This document shows positions 51,748-60,400 of a stretch of 64,000 nucleotides of DNA, in pieces. The stretch comes from Salinisphaera sp052044135 (GTDB taxonomy: Bacteria > Pseudomonadota > Gammaproteobacteria > Nevskiales > Salinisphaeraceae): the NCBI RefSeq assembly GCF_052044135.1, contig NZ_JBQDYF010000008.1:102547-166546 (forward strand), read 5' to 3'. Position 1 is the stretch's first letter. Each line of letters opens with the position of its first letter. The notes below the pieces were generated by a model. The model worked only from the letters and a program-made list of their open reading frames with translations, was not told the DNA's origin and made no database searches. Both the position numbers and the translations under genes were made by a program.

Positions 51748-54700
51748 ATGTCCAGGGGGCCCCAACGCGTCGTCAAGATCCGCCGGGCCTACAATCGTTG
51801 GGTGGGCGATGAGACGCTCGAGGACTACGCGCTGCGCTTCACGGCGCGCTCGTTTCGCAAATGGTCGGAATTGCGCATCGCCAATACGGCCCTGGGCGGC
51901 ATCTCGTTTCTGGTGCTGGAGGCGATCGGGGCCGTGCTCATGCTGCGCTACGGGTTCGTCAACACGGCCTGGGCGATCGTCGTGGTCTGTATCGCGATTT
52001 TCGTCGTCGGCCTGCCCATCAGCTATACGGCGGCGCGCTACGGCGTGGACATCGACCTGCTGACCCGCGGCGCCGGCTTCGGCTATCTCGGCTCCACGCT
52101 CACTTCGTTGATCTACGCCAGCTTCACCTTTCTGTTCTTCGCGCTCGAAGCGACGATCATGGGTCAGGCGCTATCGCTGTATTTCGATATCACGCTGCCG
52201 CTGGCCTATCTGATCAGCGCGCTGGCGATCATTCCGCTGGTGACCTTCGGCATCACCGCGATCAACCGTTTGCAGTGGTTCACCCAGCCGCTGTGGCTGA
52301 CCCTGCTGGTGCTGCCCTATGTGTTCATCGCCGTGCGTCAGCCGTCGGCCTTCTCGGCGTTTCAACGCTATATCGGGCAGCAGGCCTCGGGCTCGTTCGA
52401 CTGGATCGCCTTCGGTTCGGCCTGCGGGATCGCGCTGGCGCTGATCGGGCAGATCGGCGAGCAGGTCGACTATCTGCGCTTTCTGCCCGAACGCGGCCCG
52501 GGCAACCGGATTCGCTGGTGGGCGGCGGTGATCGGTGCGGGGCCGGGTTGGGTGGTGCTCGGTGGCCTGAAGATGTTCGGCGGGGCGCTGTTGGCGTTTC
52601 TCGCCCTGCAGCAGCAGTTGCCGTATGTGCGCGCGACCGAACCGACTCATATGTACGACGTGGCTTACGGTTATGTGTTCTCGTCGCCGGGCCTCGCGAT
52701 GGCGGCGACGGTGCTGTTCGTGATCGTCTCGCAGGTCAAGATCAACGTGACCAATGCCTATGCCGGTTCGCTGGCGTGGTCCAATTTCTTCGCCCGGGTG
52801 ACCCGCAGCCATCCCGGACGCGTGGTGTGGCTGGTCTTCAACGTGCTCATCGCCCTTATTCTTCTGGAAATGGGCGTATTCCACGCGATCGAGCGTGTGC
52901 TCGGGCTGTATGCCAACGTGGCGGCGGCCTGGTTCGGCGCCCTGGCGGCGGACCTGATGATCAACAAGCCGCTCGGTCTGTCGCCACCGGGCATCGAGTT
53001 CAAGCGCGCCCATCTGTACGACGTGAACCCGGTCGGGATCGGGGCGTTTCTTCTGGCGAGCGCGGTCTCGCTGGCTGCCTACGGTGGTGTTTTCGGCGTG
53101 GCCGGCCGTGCCGCGGCGCCGGCGATCGCGCTTGTCGGCGCTTTCCTCACGGCACCCGTGATCGCCTGGCTCACCGGCGGCCGGTTCTATCTCGCGCGCT
53201 CGCCCGCCGCCGCGGCACAACTCGCGGATGATGGCACCCGGCATGCGCGCTGCGTGCTATGCAACAACCGCTTCGAGACCGACGATATGGCCGCTTGCCC
53301 GGCCTATGCCGGGCCCATCTGCTCGCTGTGCTGCAGTCTCGACATGCGCTGCGGCGACCGCTGCCGGCCGCGTGCGCATGCCGCTGCCCAGCTCGACGGG
53401 CTGTTGCAACGCGTGCTGCCGAGCGCCTTGATGCCGCATCTGTATACGCGGCTGGCGCGCTACGGCGTGGTGCTGGTGGCGTTGTCGGTCGTGCTCGTGG
53501 GCGCACTGGTCGCGGTCTATAGCCAGATCACACCGCTGGTGGACAGCGCCGAGCGCCATCACTTGTGGGCGATCTTCCTGCGCACTTTTTTCCTGATGCT
53601 GGTGCCGGTCGGCATCCTGGCCTGGTGGCTGGTCCTGGCGCGCGAGGCGCGCAACGTGGCGCAGCACGAGTCCTCGCGCCAGACTCGGTTACTGATGCGC
53701 GAGGTCGCGGCACACAAACGGACGGATGCCAAGCTGGCGCGGGCCAAAGCCGAGGCCGAGTCGGCCAACCGCGCCAAGAGCCGTTACGTATCCGGATTGA
53801 GCCACGAACTGCGCACCCCGCTGAACAACGTGCTGGGCTATACCCAGCTGTTGATGCGCGAGCCCGACATGGCGCCCGCGCATGCCGACAAGCTCGCCAC
53901 CATCCAGCGGAGCGGCGAGCATCTGCTTGCCCTGGTGGATGGCCTGCTGGACATTGCCCGTATCGAAGCCGGACGTATATCGCTGCATGTCGGCGAGATC
54001 GATATGCCCGCATTGCTCGATCAGCTGGATGCCATGTTCGCGCCGCAGGCGCTCGCCAAGGGCCTGGATTTTTCCATCGAAACCTCGCAGCGGGTGCCGG
54101 ACACGGTGCGCGGAGACCTGCAACGGCTGCGTCAGATCCTGATCAATCTGATCGGCAACGCGATTCGTTTCACGCGCACCGGGGACGTGTGTGTGCGCGT
54201 GAACTACGCCTCGGAAGTGGCGGCATTCGAGATTATCGACACGGGGCCGGGCATTGCGTCCGACAAACGCGAGCAGATATTCCTGCCGTTCGAGCGCGTG
54301 GCCCAGGGCGGCGACGGCGGCGTGGGTGCGGGGCTCGGCCTGACCATTTGCCGCTTGCTGACCCAGTTGATGGGCGGCGATCTGACGGTAAGCGCGAACG
54401 CGCCCAACGGTTCGCGCTTCGCGCTGCGTGTGTTTTTGCCCAATTGCGCGCGCCCGGCCGGCGAGCGCGCGCCCGCGCAGCCGATCGTCGGCTACGCGGG
54501 CGCGCGGCGGCACCTGCTGGTGGTCGATGACCGAGCGGATCAGCGCGGCATTTTGCGTGCCGCGCTCGAGCCGCTGGGTTTTGCACTGAATGAGTGCGCG
54601 GATGGTGCCGATGCGCTCCATTGGTTGGCCACCAAGCGCACCGATTTGATCCTCATGGACGTCGCCATGCCGGGCATGGACGGTTTCGAGACGGCCCGCA

Positions 54701-55173
54701 TGATTCGCGAGCGGCACCTGAGCGCCGCGCCCGTGCTGGTGGTTTCGGCCAATGCCTATGCCGATAACATCGCGCGCAGTCGTATGGCCGGCTGTGACGC
54801 GTTTCTGGCCAAACCGATCAATCTCGCCGAGCTTTTCGATCGGCTGGCAGAGTTATTGCATCTGCAATGGCAGCGACGCGAGGCCGGTGCGACGCCCGAT
54901 GTGCCGACACGCACGACCACTCGAACCGGCGCGATCGACGGGCTGTCGTCGAACCAGGCCCATCCGTTGCCGGCCCAACTGGCCCGGCGGCTGACGAGCG
55001 CTATCGATATCGGGCACATGGCGGGCGTCCTCGCCGAAATTACCGCGATCGAGACCGCGCACCCGCAATATGCGCCGCAGCTGGCCGATCTGCGTGACGC
55101 CGCGCGCCGGCACGAATTGATACGCCTGCGCCGCCTGGCCGACGCAAGCCGGGCGCGCGCGGCGCAGGACTGA
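51748..55173 (+). CDS. NCS1-transporter/hybrid histidine kinase fusion (amide sensor candidate)
   Basis: 1141 residues from ATG 51748. Residues 1-490 are an NCS1 permease closely related to the adjacent transporter, with identical LLTRGAGFGYLGST and NVTNAYAGSLAWSNFF type blocks. Residues 501-540 are the eight-cysteine module with the same spacing as in the permease. Two further helices follow (about 568-630), then a coiled linker, HisKA with His686 in SHELRTPLNN, an ATPase domain (LINLIGNAIRFTRTG, IIDTGPGIASDKREQIF, GAGLGLTICRLL), and a receiver with Asp971 in LILMDVAMPGMDG. The last 100 residues have no clear domain. It resembles CbrA-like transporter kinases in concept, but those use an SLC5 domain. 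Confidence 0.88.
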   Translation: MSRGPQRVVKIRRAYNRWVGDETLEDYALRFTARSFRKWSELRIANTALGGISFLVLEAIGAVLMLRYGFVNTAWAIVVVCIAIFVVGLPISYTAARYGVDIDLLTRGAGFGYLGSTLTSLIYASFTFLFFALEATIMGQALSLYFDITLPLAYLISALAIIPLVTFGITAINRLQWFTQPLWLTLLVLPYVFIAVRQPSAFSAFQRYIGQQASGSFDWIAFGSACGIALALIGQIGEQVDYLRFLPERGPGNRIRWWAAVIGAGPGWVVLGGLKMFGGALLAFLALQQQLPYVRATEPTHMYDVAYGYVFSSPGLAMAATVLFVIVSQVKINVTNAYAGSLAWSNFFARVTRSHPGRVVWLVFNVLIALILLEMGVFHAIERVLGLYANVAAAWFGALAADLMINKPLGLSPPGIEFKRAHLYDVNPVGIGAFLLASAVSLAAYGGVFGVAGRAAAPAIALVGAFLTAPVIAWLTGGRFYLARSPAAAAQLADDGTRHARCVLCNNRFETDDMAACPAYAGPICSLCCSLDMRCGDRCRPRAHAAAQLDGLLQRVLPSALMPHLYTRLARYGVVLVALSVVLVGALVAVYSQITPLVDSAERHHLWAIFLRTFFLMLVPVGILAWWLVLAREARNVAQHESSRQTRLLMREVAAHKRTDAKLARAKAEAESANRAKSRYVSGLSHELRTPLNNVLGYTQLLMREPDMAPAHADKLATIQRSGEHLLALVDGLLDIARIEAGRISLHVGEIDMPALLDQLDAMFAPQALAKGLDFSIETSQRVPDTVRGDLQRLRQILINLIGNAIRFTRTGDVCVRVNYASEVAAFEIIDTGPGIASDKREQIFLPFERVAQGGDGGVGAGLGLTICRLLTQLMGGDLTVSANAPNGSRFALRVFLPNCARPAGERAPAQPIVGYAGARRHLLVVDDRADQRGILRAALEPLGFALNECADGADALHWLATKRTDLILMDVAMPGMDGFETARMIRERHLSAAPVLVVSANAYADNIARSRMAGCDAFLAKPINLAELFDRLAELLHLQWQRREAGATPDVPTRTTTRTGAIDGLSSNQAHPLPAQLARRLTSAIDIGHMAGVLAEITAIETAHPQYAPQLADLRDAARRHELIRLRRLADASRARAAQD

Positions 55174-55189
55174 AAGGGATGAGTACGCC

Positions 55190-56137
55190 ATGGTCGTAGC
55201 CAATGACGTCATGTCGCACCATGAGCCGGATCCGGCGTCCGATGCCCCTCGGATACGGGGTGTGGTGCTGGTGGTCGACGATCATCCGGATACGCTGGCG
55301 CTCGTATCCGAAGTGCTCGGGCGCGACGGCTATACCGTGATCGCCGCGATCGATGGCCATTCGGCGCTGGAACGGGCCCGCCTGATCACGCCCGATATCG
55401 TGCTGCTGGACGCGCGCATGCCGGGAATGGATGGCTTCGAGGTCTGCCGGCGTATCACGAGCGATACCGCGCTGGCCGGAATGGCCGTGATCTTCATGAC
55501 CGGGCTGACCGACAGCGACAGCATCGTGCGCGGTTTTCGCGCCGGCGGCATCGATTACGTCACCAAGCCGCTCAAACCCGATGAAATACGCGTTCGCATC
55601 GAGGCGCATCTCAAGCGCATCCGCTTACAACGCCAGGCCGACATGGTGGTCAACGCGGGGGGCCGCGCGGCGTTGATCACCGCCGCCGACGGCGGTATCC
55701 GCTGGCACAGTTCGCGCGCCGTGCAACTCCTGCGGCGCTATTTCGATGTCGACATCGACGGTCGACTGCCGTTCGGTCTGCTGCGCTGGCTGGAACAGGC
55801 GGAATCCGTGTCCAGGCCGTACGAGGTCACGCGCGAACTGGGTCGGCTATCGATTCGTTACGCCGGTCCGGCCGAGCAGGGCGGGGCGATTCTCACGCTG
55901 GTCGAGTTCGACGACCAGGCCGCGATCGACGATTTCGTCGCCCGTTTCGGCCTGACACGACGCCAGGCCGAGGTACTGCTCTGGATCTCGCGCGGCAAGA
56001 CCAACCGCGACATCGCCGAGATCCTCGACATGAAACCGCGAACGGTAAACAAGCATCTCGAGCACATTTTTCCGAAGCTCGGGGTGGAGACGCGCGCCGC
56101 GGCGGCCGCGATCGCGCTGCAGACGATCGGCCCGTAG
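55190..56137 (+). CDS. LuxR-type response regulator
   Basis: 315 residues starting 16 bp after the sensor kinase gene. Receiver domain at about 24-140: VVDDHPDTLALV, phosphoacceptor Asp74 in DIVLLDARMPGMDGFE, and the lysine in YVTKPLKPDEIR. A middle segment (about 150-245) looks like a degenerate PAS fold. The C-terminal LuxR/FixJ helix-turn-helix lies at about 250-310: LTRRQAEVLLWISRGKTNRDIAEILDMKPRTVNKHLEHIFPKLGV. It is very likely the output regulator of the transporter-kinase and controls the divergent amide operon. Confidence 0.9.
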   Translation: MVVANDVMSHHEPDPASDAPRIRGVVLVVDDHPDTLALVSEVLGRDGYTVIAAIDGHSALERARLITPDIVLLDARMPGMDGFEVCRRITSDTALAGMAVIFMTGLTDSDSIVRGFRAGGIDYVTKPLKPDEIRVRIEAHLKRIRLQRQADMVVNAGGRAALITAADGGIRWHSSRAVQLLRRYFDVDIDGRLPFGLLRWLEQAESVSRPYEVTRELGRLSIRYAGPAEQGGAILTLVEFDDQAAIDDFVARFGLTRRQAEVLLWISRGKTNRDIAEILDMKPRTVNKHLEHIFPKLGVETRAAAAAIALQTIGP

Positions 56138-56181
56138 CTCGCCGGGTTGGGCGGCGGCGCGCCTCGGGGCGGGGGGCCAGC

Positions 56182-56541
56182 TCAGAACGGCATGGCGCGG
56201 CGGTCGGCGAAGGTGACCACACCGCGGATGAACCGATAGAAACACCACAGCCAGAGTACGCCGTAGCCGATGAACCCCACCACGAACGGCGCGAGCGCCA
56301 GGCAGATCAGGCTCCACAGGATCGTGAACCAGAACGTGCGCATCAGCCAGCGATGATGCGTCCAGGCCATGCCACCGCGGGCCAGCTCGCCCATCTTGAT
56401 GTGATTGACGATCACGCCGGCGACGGCGGTCACGAAGAAAAAGCAGCCGAGCCCGTACAGCACGTAGGTGATCAGCAGCACGTTGCGTTCGCTGTGTTCC
56501 ACCGCGTTTGATTCGGGATCGGCGATCATGTGTCGTTCCAT
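56182..56541 (-). CDS. Small membrane protein, DUF4870-like
   Basis: 119 residues from ATG 56541, with GGAG seven bases upstream; ATG 56529 is a second option. Three predicted membrane helices: VLLITYVLYGLGCFFFVTAV, FWFTILWSLICLALAPFVVG, and YGVLWLWCFYRFIRG. The cytoplasmic loop has NHIKMGELARGGMAWTHHRWLMRTFW. Similar small proteins are annotated as DUF4870 or hypothetical. Function unknown. Confidence 0.75.
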   Translation of the reverse strand: MERHMIADPESNAVEHSERNVLLITYVLYGLGCFFFVTAVAGVIVNHIKMGELARGGMAWTHHRWLMRTFWFTILWSLICLALAPFVVGFIGYGVLWLWCFYRFIRGVVTFADRRAMPF

Positions 56542-56599
56542 TTCAAATCTCCGGCATGGACCGTAGACTTGCAAGGCAAATCACGTGCCCGGTCAGTTC

Positions 56600-57259
56600 A
56601 TGCTCAAGTTGTTCACGCACCACCGCAGTGTTTCGGCTCATCGCGTGCGTATCGCGCTCAATTATAAAGGTGTGGCCTTCCAGTCCATTTTCACGGGTCT
56701 GGACGGCAGCAGCGATGAACGCCGACCGTATCTGGAAATCAACCCGCAGGGCCTGATCCCGGCGCTGTGGGTCGAGGACGATCTGATCATCTCGCAGTCG
56801 TCGGCGATTCTGGAGTATCTGGAGGAACGCTATCCGGAGCGGCCGTTGCTGCACGGCGATATCGCCCTGCGCGCGCGTATCCGGTCGTTCGCCCAGATCG
56901 CGATCGCCGATACGCATCCGCTGAATAACCTGCGCGTGCTGCGCTATCTGCGCGACGAAATGGATGTGCCCTACGATCGGCGCCGGGCCTGGTTCGAACA
57001 CTGGATTCATGCCGCGTTCGGGCCGATGGAATCGTTGCTCGCCGAGCAACCGGCCGGTAATCACAGTTTTTGCTTCACCGCGCGGCCGAGTCTGGCGGAT
57101 GTCTGCCTGGTACCGCAGGTGTCGATGGCCGAGCGCTATGACGTGAACCTCGGCGCCTATCCGATCATCCGTCGCATCTACCGCGCCTGCATGGCGCTCG
57201 GCGCCTTCCAGGCGGCGGCGCCCGACACCCAGGGCGACAGCACCGCCCCGGCGCGCTGA
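56600..57259 (+). CDS. Maleylacetoacetate isomerase-like glutathione S-transferase (zeta class)
   Basis: 219 residues from ATG 56600; GTG 56585 would add five. The thioredoxin-like domain has SVSAHRVRIALNYKG, matching the SSxSxRVRIAL active-site motif of zeta-class GSTs although the first serine pair is shifted, then NPQGLIPALWVED and the SQSSAILEYLEE glutathione site. The all-helical domain has FCFTARPSLADVCLVPQV. The best-known role is maleylacetoacetate to fumarylacetoacetate in tyrosine breakdown, but the other genes of that pathway are not in the window. Confidence 0.82.
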   Translation: MLKLFTHHRSVSAHRVRIALNYKGVAFQSIFTGLDGSSDERRPYLEINPQGLIPALWVEDDLIISQSSAILEYLEERYPERPLLHGDIALRARIRSFAQIAIADTHPLNNLRVLRYLRDEMDVPYDRRRAWFEHWIHAAFGPMESLLAEQPAGNHSFCFTARPSLADVCLVPQVSMAERYDVNLGAYPIIRRIYRACMALGAFQAAAPDTQGDSTAPAR

Positions 57260-57418
57260 CCGGCGCGCCACCGGGGTCGGCCCGGGATCGTCGGGCCCGG
57301 AAAATCGCATGCCGGCGCGGTCCCGGTGTCAGGTAGTCGACGCCCGCATGCGCAAGGCTTGTCGAGCCGGGTGTGGCGGGCGTAACGTCCTCCTCACGAT
57401 CCGTGATGCCGACCCTCA

Positions 57419-60400
57419 ATGAATAGCCAGACCGCCGCTGTGATCGCCGAAGTTCGTGCCTGTGTGGGCGAGGACTCGACGCTCGAGCGCCCCGAACTGA
57501 TGATCGCCTTCGTCGAGACCTGTCTGGCGGGGGTGCCGGCGGATGCGCTGCGGGTGCGCTCGGTCGCGCATCTCTACGATGCGTTGCGGCATCACTTCGC
57601 GCTGCTGTGCCAGCCGCGCAAGCGTGGCGAGTATCGCGTGGCGCTCGAGACCATCGACGATGCCCGCAGCGACTGTGATCTGGCGCTGCTCACCGTGGTC
57701 GACGACATGGCCTTTCTGGTCGACACGGTCAGCCTGGCCGTCCGTGGTACGGGCGCCGAGATCGACTGGATGATGCATCCGGTGGTGCGTGTCGAGCGCG
57801 ATGGCGACGGTGAGCTCATCGAGGTCGGCGCCGCCGGTACGGATCTCCCCGCGGGGCCGGAGGAATCGCTGATCCGCATCGAGTTCGCGGCACCCGCCGG
57901 CCTCGACGGCGATGCGCTGATCGAACAGGTGAAGTCCAGTCTCGCCGATCTGGCCTGTGTGGTGGCGGACTGGCAGCCCATGCGGCGTCGCCTGCAGGCG
58001 GTGGTCAGCGAGCTCGACCGCGCCGCCGGCGGGGTTGACCGCGACGAACGTACCGAAACCCAGGCGTTCGTATCGTGGCTGGCGGATGATCATTTCACGC
58101 TGCTGGGTTATCGCTGCCGGGTGATCGAGACGGACGAGAACGGGGCCGACGTCATGGCCGACGTGCCCGACACCGGGCTCGGCCTGCTGCGCGAGGACCG
58201 GCCCGGTATCGACCCCGAGGGCTATGTCGCGCCGGCCGACGTGCTCGACGAATACACCCAGTCGTCGCGGCTGCTGGTGATCACCAAGGCCAACCAGCAT
58301 TCCTGGATTCATCATGCCGATACGATGGACGTGGTGGCCATCAAGCGGCTGGATGCCACCGGCAACGTGATCGGCGCGCATCGGTTTCTGGGCATGTTCT
58401 CAGGCGATGCCTATCGCGCCAGCCCGCGCGACATCCCGGTGCTGCGGCACAAGATCTCGCACGTCATGGCACGCGCGGCGCTGCGCCCGCGCTCGCATGC
58501 CGCCAAGAATCTGCGCTACATCCTGGAAACCTTCCCGCGGGACGAGCTGTTCCAGACCGGCGAGAACGAGCTGTATGACACCGTCATCGGCGTGCTCAAC
58601 ATGCGCGAGACCGAACCGCTGCGCCTGTTCCTGCGCCGCGATCGCTACCGGCGTTTCTTTGCCGCGATCGTGTATGTCCCGCGGGAACGCTACACCGTGG
58701 CGCTGCGCAGTCAGATCCGGTCCGAGCTGGAGCGTCATCTCAACGGTGAATGCCAGGATGTCGATGCCGAGTTCCTGCGCGGGGCCGTAGTGCGCCTGCA
58801 TTACCAGATTGCCACCGGGCAGGCGACCGAGCCGGTCGATGTGCGCGCGCTGGAACAGGCGTTGATCGCCGTCACGCGTGGCTGGCCCGATCGGGTCGCC
58901 GCGGCCGCGCGCGAGGCCGGGGTGTCGTTGCCGGCCTATGCGCATGCCTTCGACGCGGCTTATCGCGAGCGCTTCGATGCCGCCACGGCGGTGGCGGATG
59001 CCCAGGTGCTGGCGGCGATGGACGACAACAGCCAGCCGGTGCTGCGCGCCATGGCGCCCGAGGGCGACGTGCTCACGGTCAAACTTTACGGCCATGGCGA
59101 CGACCTGCCGTTGTCACGCGTGCTGCCGGTATTCGAGCACTTCGGTCTGTCGGTGCTCACCCAGCACCCGTATCGCGTGGCGCGCATCGGCCAGAGTGTG
59201 CAATGGATCCACGAGTTCGAGGCCCGGCATGGCCACGGCGAGGCACTGTCCGATCCCACCTGCCGCGACAATCTGGCCGAAGCGTTTCACCAGATCATGG
59301 CCGGCACCGCCGAGGACGACGGGCTCAACGGCCTGATCATCGATGCCGGGTTCACCCCGCGTCAGGTGGTGCTGGTCCGCGCCATCACACGCTATCTGCT
59401 GCAGACCGAACTGCCGTTCTCGCCGGTCTATATCGGCGACCGGCTGGCCGAGCATGCGGCCCTGGTCCGCGCCTTGATCGATCTTTTCGAAGCCCGCTTC
59501 GATCCGGATCGAAGCCGTGTGATCAGCGGCGAGGACGAGGCCCGGGCCACTATCGAGGCCGAACTGGATGAAATCGCCAGCCTCGACGCCGACCGCGTGC
59601 TGCGGGCCTTCTACGGCGTGGTTATCGCCACGCTGCGCACGAATTATTTCCAGCGCGATGCGGCCGGTGCGCCCAAGGCGCATGTCTCGATCAAGCTCGA
59701 TCCCAGCGAACTGGTGGAGTTGCCGCAGCCGCGGCCCTGGGTGGAGACGTTCGTCTATGCCCCGAGCGTCGAGGGCGTCCATTTGCGTGGCGGCCCGGTG
59801 GCGCGCGGCGGACTGCGCTGGTCGGACCGGCGCGAGGACTTCCGCACCGAAGTGCTCGGGCTGATGAAGGCACAGATGGTCAAGAACGCGGTGATCGTAC
59901 CGGTCGGGGCCAAGGGCGGGTTCGTGGCCAAGTACGGGGTCGCGGACGAATCGCGCGAGGCGCGCCAGGCGCGCGGCATCTCCGCCTACAAGATATTCAT
60001 CCGCGGTCTGCTCGACATCACCGACAATCGCGTCGGCGACGGCGTGGTGAAGCCGGAACGCGTGATCGCGCGCGACGGCGACGATCCGTATCTGGTGGTG
60101 GCGGCCGACAAGGGCACGGCCACGTTCTCCGACATCGCGAATTCGCTGTCGGCGGAGTACGGTTTCTGGCTCGACGACGCCTTCGCCTCCGGCGGCTCCG
60201 CCGGCTACGACCACAAGGTGATGGGAATTACCGCTCGTGGCGCCTGGGAAGGCGTCAAGCGCCATTTCCGCGAAATGGGACGCGATATCCAGAGCGAGCC
60301 GTTTTCGGTGGTGGCGATCGGCGACATGGGCGGCGATGTATTCGGCAACGGCATGCTGGCCTCCGAACAGACCCGCCTGATCGCTGCGTTCAACCATCTG

